The notes under the pieces were generated by a model that saw only the letters and a program-made list of their open reading frames with translations, did no database searches and had not been told where the DNA came from. From Brevibacterium jeotgali (GTDB taxonomy: Bacteria > Actinomycetota > Actinomycetes > Actinomycetales > Brevibacteriaceae), in the NCBI RefSeq assembly GCF_900169175.1, contig NZ_FXZM01000003.1, forward strand, positions 124,001 through 188,000: DNA of 64,000 bases. The letters run 5' to 3'. Shown in pieces: positions 7,798 to 16,085 of the stretch. How positions within the stretch are numbered: position 1 is the first letter of the stretch; every line of letters begins with the position of its first letter. Position numbers and translations under genes: made by a program.

Positions 7798-10068
7798 ATG
7801 ACTGACTCGCCGCGTCATCCACACCACCCCTCTGAGGCGGAACGCCGCGAGCATGAGAGTGGCCACCAGGAGCACGGTGTCGGCGGCCACGACCATGCTG
7901 ATCACGGTCACGATCACGCCGGTGATCACGGTTCCGGCCACGACCATGCTGATCACGGTCACGATCACGCCGGTGATCACGGTTCCGGCCACGACCATTC
8001 CGCTCACGCGGAGCAGTTCCGGCGCCTCTTCTGGATCATGCTCGTCCTTGCGGTGCCCACCGTCGTGCTCGCTCCGATGTTCGCGCGACTCGTCGGCTAT
8101 CCGGTTCCCGAGTCCGGCTGGCTGACCTGGGTCGCGCCGGTCCTCGGCACCGTCATGTACGTGTGGGGCGGTCGCCCCTTCCTCGCCGGCGCGATCGACG
8201 AGGTCCGCGCCCGCCGTCCTGGGATGATGCTCCTCATCGGGCTCGCGATCACCGTCGCGCTCCTCTCGTCCTGGGGATCCACTCTGGGTGTGCTGAGCGC
8301 TGATCTGGACTTCTGGTGGGAGCTCGCTCTCCTCGTCGTCATCATGCTGCTGGGTCACTGGGTGGAGATGCGATCGACCGCGCAGACGGCGTCCGCGCTC
8401 ACTGCGCTCGCCGCTCTCCTGCCGGACACCGCAGAAGTGGTCCGCGACGGCGAGACCGTCCAGGTGGACCCGTCCGAACTCCTGGTGAGGGACCTCGTCG
8501 TCGTCCGCCCCGGTGCGTCCGTGCCAGCCGACGGCCGGGTCGTCGAGGGGTCTGCGAGCATGGACGAGTCGATGGTCACCGGCGAGTCCACGACCGTCCG
8601 CCGTGCCGAGGGCGATCCCGTCATCGCCGGCACGATCGCCACTGATTCCGGCCTGCGCGTCGAGGTGACGGCGGTGGGGGACGACACGACGCTCGCAGGC
8701 ATCAGCCGCCTCGTCGAGGAGGCCCAGTCCTCGAGCTCCCGTGCCCAGCGGCTCGCCGATCGGGCCGCGGCCTGGCTCTTCTGGTTCGCCTTCGTCGCTG
8801 CGATCCTCACCGCGATCGTGTGGGGACTGCTCGGTGCCCCCGATGACGCCGTCGTCCGCACGATCACCGTGCTCGTCATCGCCTGTCCGCACGCGCTGGG
8901 GCTGGCGATCCCACTCGTCGTGTCGATCGCCACGGAGCGCGCCGCCCGCGCGGGCGTGCTCGTGACGGACCGACTGGCGCTGGAGTCGATGCGCCGGGTC
9001 GAGGTCGTCCTCTTCGACAAGACCGGAACCCTCACCAGGGGTGAACCCGCCGTCAGCGATGTCGTCGCGGCGGCCGGCAGTGCCGATGTGCCGAAGGCCG
9101 CCGCCGAGGCCGGGGTCGGGAACCAGCAGAACGACCCGGCCGACAGGCTGCGGCGGGAGCAGTCCTCCGCCTCGGACGCGGGGGAGGACCGGGTCCTGCG
9201 GCTCGCCGCAGCGGCGGAAGCCGACAGCGAGCACCCGCTGGCCCGGGCGATCGTCCGGGCGGCTGAACAGCGGGAGCTCGCCCTGCCCCGGGCCGCCGAC
9301 TTCTCCTCGCACCCTGCCGAAGGAGTGAGCGCTCGCGTCGAGGGCACCGAGGTCCATGTCGGAGGCCCCCACCTGCTGACCCGGCTCGGAGGGGCACCGC
9401 TCGCAGAGACCGCCCCGTGGCGGGAGGCAGGCGCGACCGTCCTGCACGTGTTCGCAGACGGTGAGATCGTCGGCGCGCTGCGCGTCGAGGATGAGGTGCG
9501 TCCGGAATCGAAGGCGACGATCGAAGCGCTCCATGCCCGCGGCGTCGAGGTCGCGATGATCACCGGGGATGCGGAGTCCGTCGCGCGGACCGTGGCCGTC
9601 GAACTGGGCATCGACCGCGTCTTCGCGGATGTGCGCCCGGAGGACAAGGCGGCGGCCGTCGCGCGCCTCCAGCAGGAGGGCCGCATCACCGCGATGGTGG
9701 GCGACGGCGTGAACGACGCCCCTGCGCTCGCACGCGCGGACGTGGGACTCGCGATCGGTGCCGGCACGGACGTGGCGATCGGCTCCGCGGGAGTGGTGCT
9801 CGCAGGCTCGGATCCGCGCAGCGTCCTGTCCGTCATCGACCTGTCGTGGGCGACGTACCGGAAGATGGTGCAGAACCTCTGGTGGGCCGCCGGGTACAAC
9901 CTGCTGTCCGTGCCCCTGGCGGCAGGCGTCCTGGCGCCGGTGGGCTTCGTACTGCCGATGAGCGTCGGAGCGATCCTCATGTCGCTGTCGACCGTCGTCG
10001 TCGCGCTCAACGCGCAGCTGCTGCGCAGGCTCGATCTGCAGCCCGAGAGGATCGGGGCGTGTGACTGA
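7798..10068 (+). CDS. copB: Copper-translocating P-type ATPase (CopB type, P1B-3)
   Basis: The 756-residue pump moves copper (or silver) ions out of the cytoplasm using ATP. Residues 1-70 form a His/Asp/Gly-rich metal-binding tail with a 17-residue duplication. The membrane metal site is C363-P364-H365. YNLLSVP and MSLSTVVVALN in the last helices complete the P1B-3 signature, which separates CopB from CopA (CPC). The phosphorylated Asp407 sits in DKTGT; TGES (actuator), SEHPLA (nucleotide domain) and GDGVNDAPAL (hinge) are all present, so the pump looks intact. A low-complexity insert of about 35 residues follows the phosphorylation site. Upstream lies a CsoR-like operator; no csoR gene is in the window. 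Confidence 0.92.
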   Translation: MTDSPRHPHHPSEAERREHESGHQEHGVGGHDHADHGHDHAGDHGSGHDHADHGHDHAGDHGSGHDHSAHAEQFRRLFWIMLVLAVPTVVLAPMFARLVGYPVPESGWLTWVAPVLGTVMYVWGGRPFLAGAIDEVRARRPGMMLLIGLAITVALLSSWGSTLGVLSADLDFWWELALLVVIMLLGHWVEMRSTAQTASALTALAALLPDTAEVVRDGETVQVDPSELLVRDLVVVRPGASVPADGRVVEGSASMDESMVTGESTTVRRAEGDPVIAGTIATDSGLRVEVTAVGDDTTLAGISRLVEEAQSSSSRAQRLADRAAAWLFWFAFVAAILTAIVWGLLGAPDDAVVRTITVLVIACPHALGLAIPLVVSIATERAARAGVLVTDRLALESMRRVEVVLFDKTGTLTRGEPAVSDVVAAAGSADVPKAAAEAGVGNQQNDPADRLRREQSSASDAGEDRVLRLAAAAEADSEHPLARAIVRAAEQRELALPRAADFSSHPAEGVSARVEGTEVHVGGPHLLTRLGGAPLAETAPWREAGATVLHVFADGEIVGALRVEDEVRPESKATIEALHARGVEVAMITGDAESVARTVAVELGIDRVFADVRPEDKAAAVARLQQEGRITAMVGDGVNDAPALARADVGLAIGAGTDVAIGSAGVVLAGSDPRSVLSVIDLSWATYRKMVQNLWWAAGYNLLSVPLAAGVLAPVGFVLPMSVGAILMSLSTVVVALNAQLLRRLDLQPERIGACD
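7885..7986 (+). repeat. Exact 51-bp tandem duplication inside copB
   Basis: The 51-bp unit at 7885-7935 is repeated at 7936-7986, with a partial third copy after it. Each unit codes for 17 residues rich in His and Asp (HDHADHGHDH core). The identity at DNA level points to recent duplication and possible copy-number variation between strains. Confidence 0.9.
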
Positions 10069-10079
10069 CGCGCTGTGCG

Positions 10080-10085
10080 TAGGGT
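10080..10085 (+). promoter_or_regulatory. Probable leaderless promoter of the S9 peptidase (TAGGGT)
   Basis: TAGGGT ends six bases before the ATG at 10092, inside the 23-bp gap after copB. No Shine-Dalgarno sequence is visible. Confidence 0.4.
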
Positions 10086-10091
10086 GGGTCC

Positions 10092-12350
10092 ATGGTCGAA
10101 ACGTCTGCGCAGTCCGGTGCCTCTCCCATGCCCCACGACGATTTCCTGTGGCTCGAGGAGATCGAGGGGGCAGACGCACTCACCTGGGTGGATGAGCAGA
10201 ATCGCGCAACCCTCGCGGAGTTCTTCGATGACGATGCGAAGGCGACCTCGGAGGCGATCCGTGCTGCCCTCGATTCGGAGGACCGCATCCCCGGTGTGAG
10301 CAAGCTGGGAGATTTCTACTTCAACTTCTGGCGCGATCGGGACCATCCCAAAGGTCTGTGGCGCCGCACCACCTGGGAGTCCTACGTGACGGACGACCCG
10401 GAGTGGGAGCTGCTGCTCGACGTCGACGCGCTGGCGGCCGCCGACGGGACGGAGTGGGTGTTCCACGGAGCCCGTGTCCGCCGCACCGACCGCCGTCGTG
10501 CGCTCGTCTCGCTGTCCCCGGACGGCGGCGACGCCCATACGGTCAGGGAATTCGACCTCGAGACGAAGGAGTTCGTGGACCCGGCGGACGGCTTCGTCCT
10601 GCCGACCGCGAAGGCGCAGGCGAGCTGGATCGACGACGACACCCTGCTCATCGCGACGGATTTCGGCCCCGGCTCCCTCACGGACTCGACCTACCCGCGC
10701 AGCGCACGCCTGCTGCGCCGCGGCGAAGCGCTCGAGGACGCGCGCGAGATCATGTCCGTGCCGGTCGAGCTCCTGTCCATCTTCACCGGCGTCGACCTCA
10801 CGCCCGGGTTCGAGCGGGCCGTCATCGTCGAGGCGATCGACTTCTTCAACTCCCGCACCTGGATCCGAGACCTCCCGGTCACGGCCCACGGGATCGCCGC
10901 AGCGGATGCCCTCATCGCAGGCTGGACGCTCATCGACGTCCCGACGGACGTGTCCGTCGACGTCGACCGGGACCTCGTGCTCTTCCGGCCCCGCACCGAT
11001 TGGGAGGGGGCCGGACCGGACGGCTCGTCGTTCTCCGTTCCGGCGGGTGCGCTCGCCGTCGCGCGCTACGACGACGTCGTCCATGGAGGAGGCGCCGCCA
11101 GTGTCGTGCCGACGGTCGTGTTCGCCCCGGAGGCGGGGCCTCAGCCGCGCACCTCGCTGCAGGGCTGGTCGCTCACCCGGGATCACCTCGTGCTCTCCTT
11201 CCTCACCGACGTGCGCTCGGAACTGCGGGTCGTCGACCGGCGGCTGCTGGTCGGCGGTGCAGGGCCCGCGGAGTCGCAGGCGGCGGGCGGCGTCCCCGCG
11301 GGGACGCCCGGAGTGCTTCCGGGCCGCGCAGTGCCGGGCGTCGATCCGCTGCTGTCGGTCGGCATGGGCGCAGTCGACCCCGACGACGATGCGACGGCCA
11401 ACGACGTGTGGATGACCGTGAGCGGCTACCTCACGCCGACGACCCTGCTGCGGGGGTCGCTCGGGGCGGCCGGTGCGGAGGGTGCGCCCGGTGAACAGGA
11501 CGTCGCACCCGGGCTCGTGAAGCAGGCCCCGGAGCTCTTCGATGCGAACGGACTGAGCGTCACTCAGCACTTCACCCGCAGCGCGGACGGCACGCGCGTG
11601 CCCTACTTCCAGGTGGGCCCTGCAGCAGGGGGCGCGGACGGAGCACCCGTGCCCGTCATGCTCGACGGGTACGGCGGCTTCGAGCTCAGCCGGTTGCCCG
11701 GCTACGCGCCGACCATCGGGCTGGGCTGGCTGGAGAAGGGCGGCACGTACGTCGTCGCGAACATCCGCGGCGGCGGGGAGTACGGCCCAGGCTGGCACAC
11801 GGCGGCCCTGCGGGAGAACCGTCAGCGCGCCTACGAGGACTTCGTGGCCGTGGCGCGCGACCTCGTCGCCCGCGGCGTGACGGTGCCGCAGCAGCTCGCG
11901 TGCTCGGGCGGTTCCAACGGCGGGCTGCTGGTGGGCAACATGCTCACGCAGTTCCCCGATGACTTCGGAGCAGTCTCCTGCGGTGTTCCGCTCCTGGACA
12001 TGCGCCGCTACACGAAGCTGTCCGCCGGTGCGTCCTGGGCCGCCGAATACGGTGATCCGGACGACCCGGCGGATTGGGAGTTCATCCGGACGTTCTCCCC
12101 GTACCACCTCATCGACGTCGATGGCGGGACGACGTATCCTCCTGTCCTCTTCTGGACGGCCACCTCCGACGACCGCGTGGGGCCGGTGCAGGCACGGAAG
12201 ATGGCGGCGAGGATGCAGAGGGCAGGTGCGGAGCGCGTGTGGTTCTTCGAGGACCGGGAGGGCGGTCACTCCGCCGCGTCGGACAACGAGCAGGCCGCCA
12301 GGACCCGGGCGCTGTCCTACGCGTTCCTCATGCGTCAGCTGAACGGCTGA
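10092..12350 (+). CDS. Prolyl oligopeptidase family serine peptidase (S9A)
   Basis: The 752-residue protein has the N-terminal beta-propeller region, starting with DDFLWLEEIEGADALTWV, and a C-terminal alpha/beta hydrolase domain. The nucleophile is Ser608 in CSGGSNGGLLVGN, the Asp lies in TATSDDRVGP, and His726 in GGHSAASD completes the triad. NIRGGGEYGPGWH is a further S9A signature. Such enzymes cut short proline-containing peptides in the cytoplasm; no signal peptide is seen. Two Gly/Ala/Pro-rich inserts (about residues 395-418 and 455-475) lengthen the propeller region compared with the family. It follows copB by 23 bp but probably has its own promoter. Confidence 0.9.
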   Translation: MVETSAQSGASPMPHDDFLWLEEIEGADALTWVDEQNRATLAEFFDDDAKATSEAIRAALDSEDRIPGVSKLGDFYFNFWRDRDHPKGLWRRTTWESYVTDDPEWELLLDVDALAAADGTEWVFHGARVRRTDRRRALVSLSPDGGDAHTVREFDLETKEFVDPADGFVLPTAKAQASWIDDDTLLIATDFGPGSLTDSTYPRSARLLRRGEALEDAREIMSVPVELLSIFTGVDLTPGFERAVIVEAIDFFNSRTWIRDLPVTAHGIAAADALIAGWTLIDVPTDVSVDVDRDLVLFRPRTDWEGAGPDGSSFSVPAGALAVARYDDVVHGGGAASVVPTVVFAPEAGPQPRTSLQGWSLTRDHLVLSFLTDVRSELRVVDRRLLVGGAGPAESQAAGGVPAGTPGVLPGRAVPGVDPLLSVGMGAVDPDDDATANDVWMTVSGYLTPTTLLRGSLGAAGAEGAPGEQDVAPGLVKQAPELFDANGLSVTQHFTRSADGTRVPYFQVGPAAGGADGAPVPVMLDGYGGFELSRLPGYAPTIGLGWLEKGGTYVVANIRGGGEYGPGWHTAALRENRQRAYEDFVAVARDLVARGVTVPQQLACSGGSNGGLLVGNMLTQFPDDFGAVSCGVPLLDMRRYTKLSAGASWAAEYGDPDDPADWEFIRTFSPYHLIDVDGGTTYPPVLFWTATSDDRVGPVQARKMAARMQRAGAERVWFFEDREGGHSAASDNEQAARTRALSYAFLMRQLNG

Positions 12351-12411
12351 CGAATCCTGCGATGGGATGCGTCAGCCGCTCAGCCGCTCAGCTCGTCAGT
12401 GCCACGAGTCC

Positions 12412-13236
12412 TCAGTGCATCGAGCGGCGCAGTGTGACCCAGGAGGCGGTCCCCACGACGACTGCCAGGCCCCCGAGAATGCCGGCCAGCCCGAGTGGCC
12501 CCAGCGTCGTGAAGAACTCCAGCACGGACATCCATGCCTCCATCCGCGTGATGACGAAGATCGCTGCGAGCAGCACCACTGCCAGTCCGACGGTGGCGAG
12601 CGTGACGGCGATCGTGCCGGCGCGCCGATAGATCGTGGCGAACCAGAAGCCGGTGAGGAAGAAGAACATCGTGAGAGCGGCGACGACCGCGGCGGTGCCC
12701 ACCCATCCGCTCTCCCACACCCACGGGAGGTAGACGATGTAGCCGTTGATCCCGTACCCGCTCGTCGCCTGCTCGAGGAGACCCAGAAGGACGTAGAAGG
12801 CGGCGAGCACGACTGCGGAGATCGCGGCTGCGAGGACCGTGCCGAGGAAGAACTCGCGCCGTGTGAGGCTCATGGCCTGCGAGAACGGGAAGGTGAGGCT
12901 CATCGCCTGTATCCCCGCGACCAGGTAGTACCAGAGGGGAGCCTGACCGCCGCCCCCGTACATGGGGGAGTCGGAGCCGATCATCCAGTAGATGGCCAGG
13001 GAGAGGATGACCGCGGACACGATGATGATGAGCGGGATCCACAGGAACGTGTAGCGATTGACGAACTGAAGCCGCACGACGTTGAGGATGCGTGAGCCCG
13101 TCGACGCGGTTCTGCCCGTCGGAGGATCGGCAGCACGGGCACGGATCGGATCTGCTGCCCTGGGGGCGTCGCCGGTCGTGGTCACGGTCGTGCCTCCTGT
13201 AGCGGTCGAGGTGGTCGTCCTGGATGCGGTGGTCAT
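12412..13236 (-). CDS. ABC transporter permease subunit
   Basis: The 274-residue membrane protein has a Thr/Ala-rich hydrophilic N-terminus of about 45 residues, followed by six hydrophobic segments. It resembles ABC-2-like permeases encoded next to a GntR-type repressor and a drug/lantibiotic-type ATPase. It has no substrate signature. Its start overlaps the stop of the ATPase gene by four bases, so the two are translationally coupled. Likely role: export, or resistance to a membrane-active compound. This is inferred from context and the substrate is unknown. Confidence 0.7.
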   Translation of the reverse strand: MTTASRTTTSTATGGTTVTTTGDAPRAADPIRARAADPPTGRTASTGSRILNVVRLQFVNRYTFLWIPLIIIVSAVILSLAIYWMIGSDSPMYGGGGQAPLWYYLVAGIQAMSLTFPFSQAMSLTRREFFLGTVLAAAISAVVLAAFYVLLGLLEQATSGYGINGYIVYLPWVWESGWVGTAAVVAALTMFFFLTGFWFATIYRRAGTIAVTLATVGLAVVLLAAIFVITRMEAWMSVLEFFTTLGPLGLAGILGGLAVVVGTASWVTLRRSMH

Positions 13237-14186
13237 GTGCGTGCCTCCGACGATTCGATGGAGCGGGTTCCTGCGCCGGACTCTGCGCCTGATCCTGTGC
13301 CGGACGATCCGTTCCGGTTCTTCTGGGTGAGGTGGACGACGAGCTGCTGCAGCGGAACCGGCGTGCGTTCGAGGCCCGCCTCCCGCGCATCCGTCAGCTC
13401 CGCATCGCTCAGCGTGCCGAGCACCGTGGCGGATGAGACGTTGCCGAGCGACTGACGGTGCAGGAGCTCGCGCCCCACGATGAAGCGGTCCACCTGGTCG
13501 GCGCTGCCGGTGAGCGTCACCGCCTGGCCCCGCAGATCATCGGTCGTCTCGTCGACGAGCAGACGACCGTCGTCGATGATGAGCACTCGCTCGATCAGGT
13601 CGGCGATCTCGTCGATGAGGTGCGACGACAGGACGATCGTTCGCGGGTGCTCTGCGTAGTCCTCCATGAGCCTGTCGTAGAAGAGCGTCCGGGCCACGGC
13701 ATCCAGGCCCAGATACGGCTCGTCGAAGAACGTGATCTCCGCCCGCGCCGCCAGACCGATGATGACCCCGACCGCGGAGAGCTGACCGCGGGACAGCTTC
13801 TTGATCGTGGTCCTCACGGGCAGACGGAAGTCGGAGATGAGCGACTGCGCGAAGTCCTCGTCCCAGTGCGGGAAGAACAGTCGTGCGGAGTGGAACGCAT
13901 GCTGCGGGGTGAAATCGTCCGGATACTTCTGGCTCTCGCGGACGAAGCACATCCGGGACAGGATCCGGGCGTTCTCGTAGGGCTGCTCGCCGAACACGCG
14001 AATGCTCCCCGACGTGGGGAAGTTCTGCGCGGTGAGCATGGACATCGTCGTGGTCTTGCCGGCGCCGTTGCTGCCGAGGAACCCGTAGATCGCATGCTCT
14101 TCGATGCGGAAGCTCAGGTCGTCGACTGCGGTGGTGCTGCGGTAGCGCTTGGTGAGGTTCTCGACGTCGATGACGGCGGTCATCAT
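13233..14186 (-). CDS. ABC transporter ATP-binding protein
   Basis: The 317-residue ATPase has Walker A GSNGAGKTTT (about residues 39-48), signature LSRGQLSAV (a variant of LSGGQ), Walker B EITFFDEPYLGLD and the switch histidine in SSHLIDEI. It matches the drug/lantibiotic export ATPase type (CcmA/YtrB-like), with a C-terminal extension rich in Gly and Ser. It is the middle gene of a GntR-ATPase-permease operon in which consecutive genes overlap by 4 bp. The pair forms an exporter or a membrane-stress module. Confidence 0.85.
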   Translation of the reverse strand: MMTAVIDVENLTKRYRSTTAVDDLSFRIEEHAIYGFLGSNGAGKTTTMSMLTAQNFPTSGSIRVFGEQPYENARILSRMCFVRESQKYPDDFTPQHAFHSARLFFPHWDEDFAQSLISDFRLPVRTTIKKLSRGQLSAVGVIIGLAARAEITFFDEPYLGLDAVARTLFYDRLMEDYAEHPRTIVLSSHLIDEIADLIERVLIIDDGRLLVDETTDDLRGQAVTLTGSADQVDRFIVGRELLHRQSLGNVSSATVLGTLSDAELTDAREAGLERTPVPLQQLVVHLTQKNRNGSSGTGSGAESGAGTRSIESSEART

Positions 14187-14644
14187 GCCTCCTGTGGTGA
14201 ACGGTGGGCTGCCTGGTCATCCCGGGCCGCCGGGCCTGCGCGGTCTGTGTGGTCTGTCTGCTCTGCGACCGGTTCGGCCCGGTCCGAGGCATCCCCGTGT
14301 TCGGTGATGAGCCGGATGACGTCATCCGGCCCCAGTCGCAGCCGGCGGGCCTCGGCGAGCAGAGGGGAGATGTAGGCGTGTGCGAAGCCCTGTGTGCGCT
14401 CATCGACGAGCCGCTCGCGGGCCCCGGTGGCGACGAACATTCCGATTCCTCGCTTCTTGTAGAGGATTCCCCGCTCCACGAGTTCGGAGACGCCCTTCGC
14501 CGCGGTCGCCGGATTGATGCGGTGGAAGGTCGAGAGTTCGTTCGTGGAAGGTGCCTTGGACTCCTCCTCGAGACTGCCGTCGACGATCGAGTCCTCGATC
14601 GATTCTGCGATCTGGAGGAAGAGGGGGCGACCCTGATCGAACAT
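14183..14644 (-). CDS. GntR-family regulator (YtrA-like)
   Basis: The 153-residue protein starts with MFDQGRPLFLQIAESIEDSI and carries a winged helix-turn-helix with PSTNELSTFHRINPATAAKG, typical of the short YtrA subgroup, which lacks a large ligand domain. The start at 14644 has a good Shine-Dalgarno (GGCAGGAG); the longer open frame upstream is Arg/Pro-rich and not family-like. YtrA regulators usually repress their own operon with the ABC genes that follow, and here all three genes overlap. A TTAC-N8-GTAA site lies just upstream. The last 35 residues are low-complexity. Confidence 0.85.
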   Translation of the reverse strand: MFDQGRPLFLQIAESIEDSIVDGSLEEESKAPSTNELSTFHRINPATAAKGVSELVERGILYKKRGIGMFVATGARERLVDERTQGFAHAYISPLLAEARRLRLGPDDVIRLITEHGDASDRAEPVAEQTDHTDRAGPAARDDQAAHRSPQEA

Positions 14645-14673
14645 CCGAGCTCCTGCCCTGGTGGATCGGTTAA

Positions 14674-14689
14674 TTACTCGACTAGGTAA
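14674..14689 (-). promoter_or_regulatory. Candidate GntR operator/promoter region
   Basis: TTAC and GTAA arms flank eight bases (TCGACTAG), inside an AT-rich patch (14669-14697) that is unusual in this GC-rich DNA. It sits 30 bases upstream of the GntR gene. On the minus strand a TTGAAT-like -35 precedes it and TAATTA follows. Autoregulation is inferred from the GntR/YtrA family habit. Confidence 0.5.
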
Positions 14690-14826
14690 CCATTCAACCG
14701 AGGCAGGAGTCAAGGGTCGCGGAGCCTGCGGTTCCACGAGACGCGCAGCCGTGCCGTGGGGAGCCGCAGCGGAGTCATGGGGAGGCGTTGGGGGCCGCAG
14801 GGAGCAGACGGTCCTGCGGCACGGAG

Positions 14827-14832
14827 TAGATT
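14827..14832 (+). promoter_or_regulatory. Probable lplA promoter (TAGATT)
   Basis: TAGATT ends six bases before the ATG at 14839. The intervening GGAGGC could also act as a Shine-Dalgarno if transcription starts further upstream. Confidence 0.5.
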
Positions 14833-14838
14833 GGAGGC

Positions 14839-15963
14839 ATGACGAGCAGGGATCAGTCGAGCACGAAGCAGTCGAGCACGAAGCAGTCCAGCACGAACAG
14901 CCGGCAGCACCACGGCGAGTACAAGGTCCCCGGCGGCAAGCTCGTCGTCGCGGATCTCGCAACCGAAGGCGGTCGGATCGCGGCGGCGAAGATCTCCGGC
15001 GACTTCTTCCTCGACCCGGAGGACGCCTTCGACGCGCTCGCGCCGGCACTCGTGGGGGCCTCGGCGACGGAGGGCCAGGAGGCCCTCGTGCGGCGGCTCG
15101 AGACGGCACTCGCGCCGTTCGGCGAGGATCTCGATCTGCAGGGCTTCACACTCGAGGACGTCGGGACGGTCGTGCGTCGTGCACTGGCGGGCGCGCGGGA
15201 CTTCGCGGACTACTCGTGGGAGGTCGTCCACACCCCTGTGCTGCCGACCCGGCTCAACGTCGCACTCGATCAGCAGCTGCTGGCGGAGGTCGATGCGGGC
15301 CGTCGCGGGCCCACGCTCAGGATCTGGGAGTGGGACGACCGTGCCGTGGTGATCGGCGCCTTCCAGTCGTACACGAATGAGCTCCACCCCGAAGGGGTCG
15401 AGGAGCACGGCGTGGAAGTCGTCCGCCGCGTGACCGGGGGCGGCGCGATGTTCATGGAGGGCGGCAACTGCATCACCTACTCCCTCTACGCGCCGCGGGA
15501 GATCGTGGCGGGGCTCGACTACACGGAGTCCTACGCGTACCTGGACCGGTGGGTGATCGAAGCACTCGCGAAGCACGGCGTGAATGCCTGGTACGTGCCG
15601 ATCAACGACATCACCTCGTCGAAGGGCAAGATCGGCGGGGCCGCCCAGAAGCGGACGAGGAACGCGGTCATCCACCACGCGACGATGAGCTATGACATCG
15701 ATGCGGACACGATGACCGACGTCCTGCGGATCGGCAAGGCGAAGCTCTCCGACAAAGGCATCGCGAGCGCGAAGAAGCGCGTCGATCCGGTGCGCAGCCA
15801 GACGGGTGCGTCCCGGGAGGAGATCATCCGGACGATGATCGAGACGTTCACCGCGAGGTACGGCGCCAGCACCGGAGACGTCACTGCCGAGGAGATGCAC
15901 GCTGCCCGGGCGCTCGTGGATGCGAAGTTCGGCACGGAGACGTGGACGCACCGCGTCCCGTGA
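14839..15963 (+). CDS. lplA: Lipoate-protein ligase A with the accessory domain at the N-terminus
   Basis: The 374-residue enzyme attaches lipoate (or a related acid) to lipoyl domains of 2-oxoacid dehydrogenases or GcvH. The catalytic region (about residues 125-370) has RRVTGGGAMF, GNCITYSL and the lipoate-binding lysine K264 in SSKGKIGGAAQKR. Residues about 27-115 (from GEYKVPGGKLVV, through ISGDFFLDPEDAF) look like the small LplA C-terminal accessory domain, here placed before the catalytic domain. The first 22 residues are a low-complexity STKQS repeat encoded by a 15-bp tandem repeat. Octanoyl transfer is an alternative activity. Confidence 0.85.
   Translation: MTSRDQSSTKQSSTKQSSTNSRQHHGEYKVPGGKLVVADLATEGGRIAAAKISGDFFLDPEDAFDALAPALVGASATEGQEALVRRLETALAPFGEDLDLQGFTLEDVGTVVRRALAGARDFADYSWEVVHTPVLPTRLNVALDQQLLAEVDAGRRGPTLRIWEWDDRAVVIGAFQSYTNELHPEGVEEHGVEVVRRVTGGGAMFMEGGNCITYSLYAPREIVAGLDYTESYAYLDRWVIEALAKHGVNAWYVPINDITSSKGKIGGAAQKRTRNAVIHHATMSYDIDADTMTDVLRIGKAKLSDKGIASAKKRVDPVRSQTGASREEIIRTMIETFTARYGASTGDVTAEEMHAARALVDAKFGTETWTHRVP
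14854..14898 (+). repeat. Three tandem 15-bp repeats at the lplA 5' end
   Basis: CAGTCGAGCACGAAG occurs exactly at 14854-14868 and 14869-14883, and with two changes at 14884-14898. The period is a multiple of three and gives repeated QSSTK in the protein tail. Confidence 0.9.
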
Positions 15964-16085
15964 GGATGCGCGGCCTGTTCGGGCTCGGTGAGTCGCGTTC
16001 GACTGTGGGAGACTGTCGTCACCCGTGAGGCGCATCGTGATCGCTGCGCCCCGCCCCGTCTCGGACCCTGCGAAGAAGGACAGAA

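Noticed and set aside
7885..7986. Repeats that could be mistaken for a CRISPR array
   Set aside because: Units are directly adjacent with no spacers and lie in the copB reading frame.
8355..12269. Open frame of 1304 codons on the minus strand opposite copB and the S9 peptidase
   Set aside because: It is a shadow: the opposite frames contain all catalytic motifs of two known families, and this frame gives only Arg/Ser/Ala-rich sequence.
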